Numbered from the stretch's first letter, positions 43,091 to 51,998 are shown. The stretch: DNA of 62,195 nucleotides from Pseudomonas sp. C1C7 (GCF_013359595.1 NZ_JABFMP010000036.1:1-62195), one strand, 5' to 3'. The notes: generated from the letters alone by a model not told the origin. Numbers and translations: made by a program.

Positions 43091-43972
43091 TCAGAAAATC
43101 GGCAACGGCAGTTGGCGGATCGCAGCCAGGCCGCCGACCTTGTCCAGGTACTGTTCGTGGGTGCAGTCGACGTAGTCGCGCACATAGCCCTGCCAGCCAT
43201 CGGCCGCCTGGACCGTGGCGTTGTAGGCCTTGAAGTGGGCGACGTCGAAACCGTAGAGCGGCGCGCAGGAAGACGGATGCGCACCGCCCGGCACGTGGGC
43301 CACGGCGGTGGTCAGGTTGCGTTCCCAGAACACCTGATGGGCGCGCTCGGGCTGCGCGTGGAACCAGTCGCTGTCGACCAGTTCGTCGCAGGTCACGTAG
43401 CTGTGGGTCGCGGCGCGCACGAACAGATCGTCCATGTAGTGGTCCGGCCCCGAGATCTGGCACACGCCCCGGGCGTCGGCGCGGTCGACATGGACCAAGG
43501 CGGCATCGAGCTTGAGCGCCGGCATCGCCACCCAGTCCTTGCCGTCGGCATAGGGCGAGGCGATCAGCTTGATCTGCGGGTTGTGGCGCAACACATCGGT
43601 GCCCAGCCCCACCGCCGTCGGAATGAACGGCACCTGCATCGCTGCGGCGCGCAAGCCGAGCAGGAGCATCCCTTCGTCGATCTCCATCACGTCCAGCACC
43701 GCTTCCTGGCGGGCCTTGCGGAAATACGGTTCCAGCGCAATGAAATCCAGCGAGACGAAGGCGAAGATCAGCTTCTTGATCTTGCCGGCGGCGCAGAGCA
43801 TGCCGACATCGGCGCCGCCGTAGGCGACCACAGTCAGGTCCTTGAGGTCCGAGCGCAGGATCTCGCGCACCAGCGCCATGGGCTTGCGCCGCGGGCCCCA
43901 GCCACCGATGCCGATGATCATGCCGTCACGCAGTTGGCCGACGATCTCGGCGGTGGTCATTTGCTTGTCCAT
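43091..43972 (-). CDS. ipdA: COCHEA-CoA hydrolase alpha subunit
   Basis: A 293-aa alpha chain, matching IpdA in RDGMIIGIGGWGPRRKPMALVREILRSDLKDLTVV, EIDEGMLLLGL (the conserved Glu100 is probably the catalytic Glu of IpdA) and the C-terminal half. The start at MDKQMTT (43972) fits GAGGA at 8-nt spacing and the known N-terminus. In-frame ATGs at 43978 and 43987 exist, and the latter overlaps the hsaC stop (ATGA). It is translated just after hsaC. Confidence 0.87.
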   Translation of the reverse strand: MDKQMTTAEIVGQLRDGMIIGIGGWGPRRKPMALVREILRSDLKDLTVVAYGGADVGMLCAAGKIKKLIFAFVSLDFIALEPYFRKARQEAVLDVMEIDEGMLLLGLRAAAMQVPFIPTAVGLGTDVLRHNPQIKLIASPYADGKDWVAMPALKLDAALVHVDRADARGVCQISGPDHYMDDLFVRAATHSYVTCDELVDSDWFHAQPERAHQVFWERNLTTAVAHVPGGAHPSSCAPLYGFDVAHFKAYNATVQAADGWQGYVRDYVDCTHEQYLDKVGGLAAIRQLPLPIF

Positions 43973-43983
43973 CGTCATGTTCC

Positions 43984-44880
43984 TCATTGGCGGCCGACAC
44001 TGAAGTCGTGGCCCCAGTGGCTGACCACGGTGCTTTCGAACGGGGTGTGGCGGTCCCAGTCGACCACCAGGCCATCGCAGCCGTACTCCAGGTCAAAGCC
44101 GGACGGGGTCTTGATGTAGAAAGAGATCATCTGGTCGTTGGTGTGCTGGCCGAGGGTCGCCGACAGCTTCACGCCGTTGGCGTGCACGCGGTCCAGGGCG
44201 CGGCCGACTTCGTCCAGCGCGTTGACCTCGACCATCATGTGCACGCAGCCGTGGGGCATCGGGCACTCGAAAATCGCCAGGGAGTGGTGGCGACCGTTGT
44301 TGCAGTGCAAGAAATGAATGCGTTTCTGCGGCTCGGCCGGGTCCGGGGTGAAGCGCACTTTCATCAGGTCCGACAGGCCGAAACCGAGCACCTGTTCGTA
44401 GAAGTCACGGCAACGCTCGAAGCTCGGTGCCGGCAGCACCACGTGGCCCATGCCCAGATCGTGGGTGACGAAACCCTGGACTCCGACCGGCGAGACGAAA
44501 CGGGCGAAGTCCTGCAACGGGCCCCAGAACAGCTCATGACGATTGCCATCCGGGTCGCTGAAGTGCACCAGTTCCTGGACCTTGCGCAGCTCGGCCTCGG
44601 CCGCCGTGCCACGGGTCACTTGCACGTCAGCCTGCTGCAGCTCGCTGACCGCCTGCTCCAGCGCGGCCTTGCCGGCCACTTCCCAGCCGCAGGCACCAAA
44701 ACCGTTCTCGGCGCTCTTGTGCACCAGCACGCGGTAGTGGCGTTCGTCCATCTTCAGGTACAGGTGTTCGGCGTCAGCACAGTCGACCACCATCATGCCC
44801 AGCACCTGGCTTGCATAGTGACGCCATTGCGCCAGGTCGCTGGACAACAGGGTGACGTAACCCAGACCACGGATATCCAT
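43984..44880 (-). CDS. hsaC: 3,4-DHSA extradiol dioxygenase
   Basis: A 298-aa type I extradiol (VOC) dioxygenase. The Fe(II) ligands fall at His146 (GMGHVVL), His214 (GCVHMMVEV) and Glu265 (FDLEYG), the positions standard for the two-domain BphC/HsaC fold. HsaC cleaves the catechol ring of 3,4-DHSA formed from the steroid A ring by HsaAB. Start at 44880 follows CGAGGAGTGCATCC. The long upstream frame extension is spurious. First gene of the ten-gene operon, 100 bp downstream of the shared steroid box. Confidence 0.9.
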   Translation of the reverse strand: MDIRGLGYVTLLSSDLAQWRHYASQVLGMMVVDCADAEHLYLKMDERHYRVLVHKSAENGFGACGWEVAGKAALEQAVSELQQADVQVTRGTAAEAELRKVQELVHFSDPDGNRHELFWGPLQDFARFVSPVGVQGFVTHDLGMGHVVLPAPSFERCRDFYEQVLGFGLSDLMKVRFTPDPAEPQKRIHFLHCNNGRHHSLAIFECPMPHGCVHMMVEVNALDEVGRALDRVHANGVKLSATLGQHTNDQMISFYIKTPSGFDLEYGCDGLVVDWDRHTPFESTVVSHWGHDFSVGRQ

Positions 44881-44979
44881 GGATGCACTCCTCGTTTTTC
44901 TAAGGCCCTGCCGCCCTTCGGCGGCTGCCGGGGGAGACTTTATGTAGGGCCTATTCAAGCGGGATCGGCGAGGGGCAAC

Positions 44980-44997
44980 ATCGTCCAATGGGACTAG
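44980..44997 (-). promoter_or_regulatory. Steroid box A (hsaC operon)
   Basis: On the minus strand: CTAGTCC-CATT-GGACGAT followed by G, 100 bp before the hsaC start. It matches the consensus YTAGTCY-N4-GGACGAT shared by five steroid promoters. Confidence 0.7.
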
Positions 44998-45024
44998 CGC
45001 ACCCGATGATGGCGGGCATAAAAA

Positions 45025-45045
45025 AACGGGCCTTGGGGACCCGTT
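45025..45045 (-). terminator. Terminator of the luciferase-like monooxygenase gene
   Basis: AACGGG / CCCGTT stem with an inner CC-GG extension, followed on the minus strand by TTTTTTT. It ends the upstream transcript, so hsaC starts its own operon. Confidence 0.75.
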
Positions 45046-45104
45046 GGAAAGTTGGCCTGACATCCGTGCCGGGCCGGTAAAACATCTGAGGTTCAACACA
45101 CCTA

Positions 45105-45130
45105 TGTAGCAGCCTTCGGCAGCTCCTACA
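45105..45130. repeat. REP-like sequence
   Basis: TGTAGCAGCCTTCGGCAGC with an imperfect complementary end (CTCCTACA). It matches one arm of the larger element at 54778-54854. Confidence 0.65.
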
Positions 45131-45148
45131 GGTCAATGCCGGATCAAC

Positions 45149-46270
45149 TCAGCCCTTGCGGAAATGCGGAATCACTTTCTCGCCAATGTTCTTCAGGGTT
45201 TCCAGCTGCGCCCACTGCGGCACGGTGCCCATCTGGCAGATGAAGAGGATTTCGTCGGCGCCGGCGTCGATCAGGCGCTGCACGTAGCCAATGCAATCCT
45301 CGACGGTGCCGTAGGCGTGGTTGGGGTTCATCATGGCCATGGTCGGGTCGGAGAAATCAACGCTGACTTCCTCGGAGGCGAAGCGCGACTTGATCACCGC
45401 CTGGCCGTTGCCATCGACGAAGGTGTCGTCCTTCCACTTCTCCGGATCCGGACGTTCGCCACCGCCGTACCAGTAACCCAAGGACTCCATGAAGTAACGC
45501 TGGCCCCGGATACCGATGCGGCGTGCTTCTTCGTTGTCATCCAGCACGATCGCCGGGCACAGGGCCGCGATGTGGCGGTTCGGACGGAAACCCACCTGAT
45601 GCTTCACATCCCGGTTGTCCCAGGCCTGGTGGTACACCTGGACCTTCTTGGCGATTTCCTCCGGGCCACCGAAGCCCAGCACCAGCGAACCCATGCCACG
45701 GCTGCCGGCATTCTTCAGCGATTCGGTGTTGGTGCACGCCAGGTACATCGGCGGGTGCGGGTCCTGATAAGGCTTGGGATGGATCGGGCGTTTCGGGATC
45801 TGCACAAAATCGCCGTGATGCTCGATCTCGTCATACACGAACATTTTCGGGATCAGGTACATCATCTCGTCGATCTGCGGCTGCAGGGTCGACAGGTCAT
45901 AACCGAAGGTGCCGGCCTCCTGCTGGGTGCCGCCCTTGCCCACGCCGAAATGCACACGGCCCTTGGACAGCAGGTCGAGGGTGGCGATGCGCTCCGCCAC
46001 CTTGACCGGGTGGTTCATCGCCGGCGGCAGACAGACCACGCCGTGGCCGATGCCGATACGCTCGGTCTTGCCGGCCACGAACGCGAGCATGGTTTCCGGG
46101 GCCGACATGTGCGAGTAGTTGCTCAGCGCGGTGTGCTCGACGCACCAGAACGTGTCGAAGCCCAGCTTGTCGGCGAGCACGGCCTGCTCGACGGTGTCTT
46201 CGAAAATCTTGCGGTCGCCTTCGCGGCTGGAGTCCACCGTCTGGGCTTCGTAAATCAGGGAAAATTTCAT
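45149..46270 (-). CDS. Luciferase-like (LLM class) flavin-dependent monooxygenase
   Basis: A 373-aa bacterial-luciferase-fold enzyme: MKFSLIYEAQT, FDTFWCVEHTALSNYSHMSAPETMLAFVAGKTERIGIGHGVVCLP and LLSKGRVHFGVGKGG. These proteins use reduced FMN or F420. A reduced-flavin source (HsaB) is encoded nearby. It sits between hsaA and hsaC inside the steroid cluster, carries a weak steroid box 88 bp upstream, and has its own terminator. No step of the known pathway requires an LLM enzyme, so its substrate is unassigned. It might oxygenate a steroid or ring-cleavage intermediate. Confidence 0.8.
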   Translation of the reverse strand: MKFSLIYEAQTVDSSREGDRKIFEDTVEQAVLADKLGFDTFWCVEHTALSNYSHMSAPETMLAFVAGKTERIGIGHGVVCLPPAMNHPVKVAERIATLDLLSKGRVHFGVGKGGTQQEAGTFGYDLSTLQPQIDEMMYLIPKMFVYDEIEHHGDFVQIPKRPIHPKPYQDPHPPMYLACTNTESLKNAGSRGMGSLVLGFGGPEEIAKKVQVYHQAWDNRDVKHQVGFRPNRHIAALCPAIVLDDNEEARRIGIRGQRYFMESLGYWYGGGERPDPEKWKDDTFVDGNGQAVIKSRFASEEVSVDFSDPTMAMMNPNHAYGTVEDCIGYVQRLIDAGADEILFICQMGTVPQWAQLETLKNIGEKVIPHFRKG

Positions 46271-46357
46271 GGTTGATCCTTGTGCTTATTGGATGCGCAA
46301 TCGGCGCCAGGAACCTGTGCCTTGACGCCAATGCTCGGGCATTGGCGTCGCGCCTGA

Positions 46358-46375
46358 ATCACGCAAACGGACTAG
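46358..46375 (-). promoter_or_regulatory. Steroid box G, degenerate (luciferase-like gene)
   Basis: On the minus strand: CTAGTCC-GTTT-GCGTGAT. The left half is exact, the right half keeps G and GAT (4 of 7). It lies 88 bp before the luciferase-like start, just after the hsaA stop. Confidence 0.4.
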
Positions 46376-46380
46376 CCGTT

Positions 46381-47565
46381 TCAGAGGAAAAAGTCGCTGC
46401 TGTCCTGGCCCATGCTCACCCCGCCGAGGTTCCAGGCGTACTTGGCCGGGCTGTTGGCGACGTGGGCACGACCGGTGTGGATATCGCGGAACGCACGGTT
46501 GATCGGATGGCTGCGAAAGATCGTCGACGCGCCGCTGTTGAACATCAGATCGCCCGCGGCCTTGGCGCACTTGTCGGCAACCAGCGCCGAGTCGTAACGC
46601 ATCTTCACCCGCTCGGGCATGCTCAACGGCTCGCCTTTGCGCGCCCGCTCCAGCATCAGCGCGAAGTTGCGATGCAGGACGGTCTTGCACTCGTCGACGC
46701 AGACCATGGCATTGGCCAGCGCCGACTGCGCGGCCGGGTCCTGGACCATCTTGCGTCCGTCATTGACCCCGACCCGGGCGCGGTTGTGCTCGACGAACTG
46801 ATCCACCGCACCCTGCAGGGCGCCGATGGCGGACGACGAAACCGCGCGCACGAAAATCTGCCCGAACGGCAGGCGGAACAACGGCGCGGTGTTGACCGCG
46901 TTGCCCGGGCTGTTCTGCATGAAACCGTCGAGGGCGCGATGGATGCGGTACTCGGGAACGAAGGCGTTCTCCACCAGGACATCGTGGGATCCGGTGGCCT
47001 CAAGGCCCATGACATTCCAGTTGTCGAGGATCTGGTAGTCGCTGCGCGGCACCAGGAACGTCCGATAGTCCGGCGCGCCACCGGCCTCTTCCGGCGGCAC
47101 CAGTGCCCCGAGAAACGCCCAGTCGCAATGCTTGCTTCCGGAAGAAAAACCCCAGCGCCCGCTCAACCTGAACCCGCCCTCGACCCGCTCGACCTTGCCC
47201 ACCGGCATATAGGACGACGAGATCAGCACACTGGAATCACTGCCCCAGACATCCTGCGCGGCCCGGTCATCGAACAGCGCCAGCTGCCAGTTATGAATCG
47301 CCACCACCCCCAGCACCCAGGCCGACGACATGCAGCCTTCGGCCAGGGTCATCTGCACATCGAAAAAGTCCTTGGGCTCCAGCTCATACCCCTCCCAGCG
47401 CGCGGGCTGGAGAATGCGGAAGAAACCGGCATCGTGGAAATCCTTCAAGGTCTCTTCAGGCAACTGACCGGCCTGAGCGGCACTCAAAGCGCGTTCACGC
47501 AGGATCGGCACCAACTCACGGGCCCGTTGGCTCAGACGCTGGCGAATCAGGTCTTGGTTGAGCAT
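46381..47565 (-). CDS. hsaA: 3-HSA hydroxylase, oxygenase component
   Basis: A 394-aa flavin-dependent monooxygenase with acyl-CoA-dehydrogenase fold: FHDAGFFRILQPARWEGYELEPKDFFDVQMTLAEGCMSSAWVLGVVAIHNWQL, LSGRWGFSSGSKHCDWAFLGA and SHPINRAFRDIHTGRAHVANSP. HsaA hydroxylates 3-HSA to the catechol 3,4-DHSA with FMNH2 from HsaB. Length equals known HsaA. The start at 47565 follows AGGAGAAGAATAAAA. It is transcribed divergently from hsaB across a REPIN, an unusual arrangement because the two components act together. Confidence 0.9.
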   Translation of the reverse strand: MLNQDLIRQRLSQRARELVPILRERALSAAQAGQLPEETLKDFHDAGFFRILQPARWEGYELEPKDFFDVQMTLAEGCMSSAWVLGVVAIHNWQLALFDDRAAQDVWGSDSSVLISSSYMPVGKVERVEGGFRLSGRWGFSSGSKHCDWAFLGALVPPEEAGGAPDYRTFLVPRSDYQILDNWNVMGLEATGSHDVLVENAFVPEYRIHRALDGFMQNSPGNAVNTAPLFRLPFGQIFVRAVSSSAIGALQGAVDQFVEHNRARVGVNDGRKMVQDPAAQSALANAMVCVDECKTVLHRNFALMLERARKGEPLSMPERVKMRYDSALVADKCAKAAGDLMFNSGASTIFRSHPINRAFRDIHTGRAHVANSPAKYAWNLGGVSMGQDSSDFFL

Positions 47566-47668
47566 TTTTATTCTTCTCCTCTGTCCACCCCATCCGCCGG
47601 GGCGCGCGTGCAACAGGGCCCAACAGCGCCCCCACGCTGGCATTCAAACAATGGAAAAAAGAGCAGGC

Positions 47669-47686
47669 ATCCCTCAAACGGACCAT
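47669..47686 (-). promoter_or_regulatory. Steroid box F, degenerate (hsaA)
   Basis: On the minus strand: ATGGTCC-GTTT-GAGGGAT followed by G. It matches the consensus at about 9-10 of 14 half-site positions and lies 104 bp before hsaA, the same distance as boxes A (100) and D (105). Confidence 0.4.
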
Positions 47687-47710
47687 GCGGGGGGTGACAG
47701 TGCGGTAGTT

Positions 47711-47798
47711 GTGGGAGCGGGCTTGCTCGCGAAAGCGGTGAATCAGGCGGCATTTATGGTGACTGGCGGGACGCCTTCGCGGGCAGGCTCGCTCCCAC
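47711..47798. repeat. REPIN between hsaA and hsaB
   Basis: Inward-facing arms GTGGGAGCGGGCTTGCTCGC (47711) and its near complement ending in CTCGCTCCCAC (47798). It lies in the 371-bp divergent promoter gap and separates box F from box B. Confidence 0.85.
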
Positions 47799-47853
47799 AA
47801 TTCAAAACCAGGCCCATCACCAACAGCCCGGTCGGCCCAGAGGCCGCCGAGGC

Positions 47854-47871
47854 CTAGTCCCCTCGGACGAT
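47854..47871 (+). promoter_or_regulatory. Steroid box B (hsaB operon)
   Basis: CTAGTCC-CCTC-GGACGAT followed by G, 66 bp before the hsaB start, same orientation relative to the gene as the other copies. Confidence 0.7.
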
Positions 47872-47936
47872 GCCCAACCCCCGCACCAGCGCAAAAATCC
47901 ATCGCACTCCCCGCCCCAACCAAAAGGCCCAGCGCG

Positions 47937-48452
47937 ATGAACGAGATCAACCTCAAAGCCGACATGCTCCAGGCCATGCGCCGCCTGGCCAAGTCCGTCA
48001 CCATCATCAGCACCAGCAACGGCTCCGAGCGCTTCGCCATGGCCGCCACCGCCGTGGACTCCCTGAGCACCGAACCGCCGTCGCTGCTCATCTGCGTCAA
48101 CAAAACCGCCTCGCCCCACGCCGCCCTGGCCACCGGCGCGGACTTCTGCGTCAACATCCTCGGCGTCGAACAACAGGACCTCGCCCACCTGTGCAGCGGC
48201 GCGATCAAGGGTGAAGCCCGTTTCGATCGCGGCAACTGGCTGACCAGCGCCGGCGGCATCCCTTACCTGGGCGACGCGCAGTCGGCGATCCTCTGCCGCC
48301 AGGACGGCCACTTCAGCTACGGCACCCACACCGTGTTCATCGGCCGCATCCTGCAGATCCACACCAGCGACGAAATCACCCCGCTGGTCTACCTCGACGG
48401 CAACTACACCACCACCGCCAAACCCACCCCTTCCTTCGCTGTCGCCGGCTGA
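47937..48452 (+). CDS. hsaB: 3-HSA hydroxylase flavin reductase component
   Basis: A 171-aa flavin reductase of the HpaC/ActVB type: MRRLAKSVTIISTSNGSERFAMAATAVDSLSTEPPSLLICVN and DGHFSYGTHTVFIGRI. It supplies reduced flavin to HsaA, and possibly to the luciferase-like monooxygenase. First gene of a plus-strand operon hsaB-kst4D-HSD-kshB, with 12 nt to the next start. No strong ribosome site, but the conserved N-terminus supports the ATG. Confidence 0.88.
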   Translation: MNEINLKADMLQAMRRLAKSVTIISTSNGSERFAMAATAVDSLSTEPPSLLICVNKTASPHAALATGADFCVNILGVEQQDLAHLCSGAIKGEARFDRGNWLTSAGGIPYLGDAQSAILCRQDGHFSYGTHTVFIGRILQIHTSDEITPLVYLDGNYTTTAKPTPSFAVAG

Positions 48453-48464
48453 GGCTGACCCGAT

Positions 48465-50153
48465 ATGAACGGGATGAAGGGAGTGACCGGGTTGACGCCG
48501 CTGCGAGTCAACAACGCCGACCAGCTGCCATGGGACGAGCGCTGCGATCTGCTGGTGGTCGGTTTCGGCGGCGCCGGTGTCTGCGCCGCCATCGAGGCAG
48601 CCAGTCGCGGGCTGGCGGTGCTGGCCGTGGATCGCTTCGCCGGCGGCGGCGCCACGGCGCTCAGCGGCGGCGTGGTGTATGCCGGCGGTGGCACGCCTTA
48701 TCAGCGCCAGGCCGGTTACGACGACACCGACCAGGCCATGTTCGATTACCTGCGCCAGGAAGTGGGCGACGCCGTCAGCCCGCAGACCCTTAAGGATTTC
48801 TGCGAAGGCAGCACCGAACAACTGGCCTGGCTCGAACGCCAGGGCGCAGCGTTCGAAGCCAGCGTGCCGCCGCACAAAACCTCCTACCCGAGCGACCGGT
48901 ACTACCTCTATTACTCGGGCAACGAAGCCGTGCCGGCCTATGCCGCCCAGGCCAAACCGGCGCCCCGCGGTCATCGCACCAAAGGCCCGGGCATGTCCGG
49001 GGCCAGCCTGTTCGCCCCGCTCAAGGCCAGCGCCCTGCGTCACGGCGTACGCCTGCGCAGCCAGTGCGAAGTGCGGCGTCTGGTGCTCGATGCGAATGAT
49101 CGGGTGATCGGCGTCGAAGCCTGGCAACTGCCAGCGGGCAGCCCCGCGGCGAAACAGCATGCACGCCTGTCACGCTGGGCCAGCGCCCTGCACATGTACG
49201 CTCCGGCACTGGCCGACCGCTTGCGCGCCCGCCAGCGTCGCATCGAACAGCACAGCGCCGAGCGTCTGCTGATCCGCGCCAGGCACGCCGTGCTGCTGAG
49301 CAGCGGCGGCTTCATCTTCAACCGCGAACTGGTCAGCCTGCACGCACCGCAATACCTGGCCGGCCTGCCGCTGGGCGCCACCGGCTGCAATGGCAGCGGC
49401 ATCGCCCTGGGCCAGAGCGCCGGGGGCAGTGTGGCGCGGATGGACAAAATCAGCGCCTGGCGTTTCATCAACCCGCCGCTGGCCTGGGCCCGCGGGCTGA
49501 TCGTCAACGGTCGGGGCGAGCGTTACGCCAACGAGGAAATCTACGGCGCGACCCTCGGCCACGCCATGGTCGAAGAACAGGATGGCCGCGCAATCCTGAT
49601 CCTCAACCGGGCGCTGGTGCGCGAAGCCGTGCGTCAGGTCGGGCCGGGCAAGGTGTGGAATTTCCAGCGCCTGCCGGTCCTGCTCAACCTGCTGTTCAAC
49701 GCCAGACGCAGCAACGATCTCGGCGGCCTGGCCAAACGCTGCAACCTGCCGCCGGAACGGCTGCGCCAGAGCGTCGAACGCTACAGCCGCGCCGCTCGCG
49801 GCGAAGTCGCCGATGAGTTCGGCAAGTCCGCGGCGATGCTCGCCAACCTGGACCAGGGTCCGTGGTACGCCCTTGACCTGTCCTTCGCCAGTCGCCTGTT
49901 CCCCTGCCCGGTGATCACCCTGGGCGGGCTGAAAGTCTGCGAAGCCAGCGGCCGCGTGCTCGATCACGCAGGCCAACCGGTACAAGGCCTGTACAGCGCC
50001 GGACGCAACGCCGTCGGGGTCGCTTCCAACCTGTATGTCTCCGGCCTGTCCCTGGCCGACTGCATTTATTCCGGTCGCCGGGCTGCGGCCCACGTGGCCG
50101 ATCAAGCCGCACTTCAAACCACACGCTCAGGAGAACAACAATGCAACGTGTAG
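48465..50153 (+). CDS. kst4D: 3-ketosteroid delta4-(5alpha)-dehydrogenase type flavoprotein
   Basis: A 562-aa FAD protein of the succinate-dehydrogenase/fumarate-reductase flavoprotein family. N-terminal dinucleotide motif VVGFGGAGVCAAIEAASRG and SGGVVYAGGGTPYQ, middle PAPRGHRTKGPG, and C-terminal LGGLKVCEASGRVL and GLYSAGRNAVGVASNLYVSG parallel Kst4D of Rhodococcus jostii. It would introduce the C4-C5 double bond into 5alpha-3-ketosteroids. Fumarate reductase-like alternatives are less likely given the context. Its end overlaps the next ATG by 13 nt. Confidence 0.82.
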   Translation: MNGMKGVTGLTPLRVNNADQLPWDERCDLLVVGFGGAGVCAAIEAASRGLAVLAVDRFAGGGATALSGGVVYAGGGTPYQRQAGYDDTDQAMFDYLRQEVGDAVSPQTLKDFCEGSTEQLAWLERQGAAFEASVPPHKTSYPSDRYYLYYSGNEAVPAYAAQAKPAPRGHRTKGPGMSGASLFAPLKASALRHGVRLRSQCEVRRLVLDANDRVIGVEAWQLPAGSPAAKQHARLSRWASALHMYAPALADRLRARQRRIEQHSAERLLIRARHAVLLSSGGFIFNRELVSLHAPQYLAGLPLGATGCNGSGIALGQSAGGSVARMDKISAWRFINPPLAWARGLIVNGRGERYANEEIYGATLGHAMVEEQDGRAILILNRALVREAVRQVGPGKVWNFQRLPVLLNLLFNARRSNDLGGLAKRCNLPPERLRQSVERYSRAARGEVADEFGKSAAMLANLDQGPWYALDLSFASRLFPCPVITLGGLKVCEASGRVLDHAGQPVQGLYSAGRNAVGVASNLYVSGLSLADCIYSGRRAAAHVADQAALQTTRSGEQQCNV

Positions 50154-50896
50154 AAGGCAAAGTCTGCATCATCACCGGCGCCGCCAGCGGCATCGGTCGC
50201 GAAGACGCCCTGCTGCTGGCCAGCGAAGGCGCCAGGGTCGTGCTGACCGATCTCAATGAAGAAGCCGGTCGCCAGGTGGCCGCCGAGATCGGCGCCAACG
50301 CGCTGTTCATCCGCCACGACATCGCCAGCGAAAGCGACTGGCAGCACGTGGTCAAAACCACCGTCGAACACTTCGGCCGCCTCGATGTGCTGGTCAACAA
50401 CGCCGCGATCCTCGCCCTGGGCAGCATCGAAGACACCAACCTGGAGCTGTGGCAGAAGGTGCAGAAGATCAACGGCGACGGCTATTTCCTGGGCTGCAAG
50501 TACGCGATCCAGGCGATGAAGGAAACCGGTGGCGGCTCGATCATCAACATGTCGTCGGTGGCGGCGCTGGGCGCGATGCCGATGTTCTGCGCCTACTCGG
50601 CGTCCAAGGGCGCGGTGGCGGCGATGACCCGTTCGATTGCCCTGCACTGCAAGCAACAGGGCTACCGCATCCGCTGCAACAGCGTGCACCCCGATGGCGT
50701 CAACACGCCGATGACCCAGGCCCTGGCCGGCGGTCAGGCGATCCCCCAGGAAGCCCTCGACCAGGACCCGATGAACCGCATGGCCGCGCCACGGGACATT
50801 GCCAACGTGGTGCTGTTTCTGGCCACCGACGAGTCACGCTTCGTCAACGGCGCCGAGATCCGCGTCGACAACGCCCAGCTGATCAGCGGGCTCTGA
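50141..50896 (+). CDS. 3beta/17beta-hydroxysteroid dehydrogenase type SDR
   Basis: A 251-aa SDR: TGAASGIG, NNAA, Ser139, Tyr152 and Lys156. Distinctive stretches (AMKETGGGSIINMSSVAA, ALHCKQQGYRIRCNSVHPDG and the C-terminal NAQLISGL) resemble Comamonas testosteroni 3beta/17beta-hydroxysteroid dehydrogenase. It would oxidise 3- or 17-hydroxyl groups to ketones, preparing substrates for Kst4D and KstD. It overlaps kst4D and lies 13 nt before kshB. Confidence 0.82.
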   Translation: MQRVEGKVCIITGAASGIGREDALLLASEGARVVLTDLNEEAGRQVAAEIGANALFIRHDIASESDWQHVVKTTVEHFGRLDVLVNNAAILALGSIEDTNLELWQKVQKINGDGYFLGCKYAIQAMKETGGGSIINMSSVAALGAMPMFCAYSASKGAVAAMTRSIALHCKQQGYRIRCNSVHPDGVNTPMTQALAGGQAIPQEALDQDPMNRMAAPRDIANVVLFLATDESRFVNGAEIRVDNAQLISGL

Positions 50897-50909
50897 GGTC
50901 GAGGTGAAC

Positions 50910-51998
50910 ATGGGCACGCAACAACAGAACCTGACCCCGGCCGAGCACACAACCGCAAGTATCCGCTTGCAAGTGTGCGCGGTGATCGACGAGACCCCCG
51001 ATGCGCGCTCGCTGGTGCTGGATGTTCCGCCGGCCCTGCGTGAGCGTTTTCGCTACAAACCGGGCCAGTTCCTGAGTTTTCGCGTGCCCGTGGGCGGCAA
51101 GCTGTTGACCCGCTGTTACTCCATGGCCAGCTCGCCGCTTGCGGATGCGCTGCCCAAGGTCACGGTGAAGCGGGTCGACGGCGGCCGCGTGTCGAACTGG
51201 ATGAACGAGGTGCAGGTCGGCGACTGGCTGGACGTGCTGCCACCGGCCGGGCATTTCTGTCTGGGCGAGCGGCAGTCGGTCGATACTGGCAAGCCGCTGG
51301 TGTTGTTCGGTGGCGGCTCGGGTATCACGCCGGTGTTTTCCATTCTCAAATCGGTGCTGCATGAAAGCCGGCGGCCGATCACCCTGATCTACGCCAACCG
51401 CGATGAAAGCTCGGTGATTTTCCGGGAGGAACTGCGGCAGTTGATCAAGGCGCATCCTGATCAACTGCACGTGGTTCATGTGCTCGATTCGGTGCAGGGA
51501 TTCCTCGGCGATGCCCAGGTGCGTCATCTGTTGCGCGGCCTGGCCGGCGGTGAGTACTTCATTTGCGGGCCGGGGCCGTTCATGGACACCGTGGAGCGCA
51601 CCTTGCTGGCGTTGGGCGAAGCGGCCGAAAGCATTCATGTCGAACGTTTCGTTTCACCGCCCGATCCCGATGAGCTGTTGGCCGAAGAAACCGCGGCGCG
51701 GGCCGCGGCCATGGCTTCGCACTGCGAAGCGCTGATCGTCGAACTCGACGGCCAGCAACACGAAATTCCCTGCCGCCCCGGCGACACCTTGCTGCAAAGC
51801 TGCAAGGCCGCCGGACTGGACGTGCCGTCCTCGTGTGAAGAAGGTTTCTGCGGCGCCTGCATGTGCGTGGTCGAAGAAGGCCAGACCCAACTGGCCCGCA
51901 ACGACGTCCTCACCCCCAAGGAACTCGAACAAGGCTGGACCCTGGCCTGCCAGAGCCGCCCGACCGGAGCGCGGGTGCGCCTGAAATTCCCTGATTGA
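50910..51998 (+). CDS. kshB: 3-ketosteroid 9alpha-hydroxylase reductase component
   Basis: A 362-aa oxidoreductase. It has an N-terminal FAD domain (GQFLSFRVPVGGKLLTRCYSMASSP), an NAD domain (FGGGSGITPVFSILK) and a C-terminal plant-type [2Fe-2S] domain (SCEEGFCGACMCVVEEGQ ... ACQSRP). The order and the NDVLTPKELEQGWTLACQSRP ending match KshB. It passes electrons to the Rieske oxygenase KshA, which is not in the window. Start at 50910 follows GAGGTCGAGGTGAAC. Related phenylacetate-type reductases share the layout. Confidence 0.85.
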   Translation: MGTQQQNLTPAEHTTASIRLQVCAVIDETPDARSLVLDVPPALRERFRYKPGQFLSFRVPVGGKLLTRCYSMASSPLADALPKVTVKRVDGGRVSNWMNEVQVGDWLDVLPPAGHFCLGERQSVDTGKPLVLFGGGSGITPVFSILKSVLHESRRPITLIYANRDESSVIFREELRQLIKAHPDQLHVVHVLDSVQGFLGDAQVRHLLRGLAGGEYFICGPGPFMDTVERTLLALGEAAESIHVERFVSPPDPDELLAEETAARAAAMASHCEALIVELDGQQHEIPCRPGDTLLQSCKAAGLDVPSSCEEGFCGACMCVVEEGQTQLARNDVLTPKELEQGWTLACQSRPTGARVRLKFPD

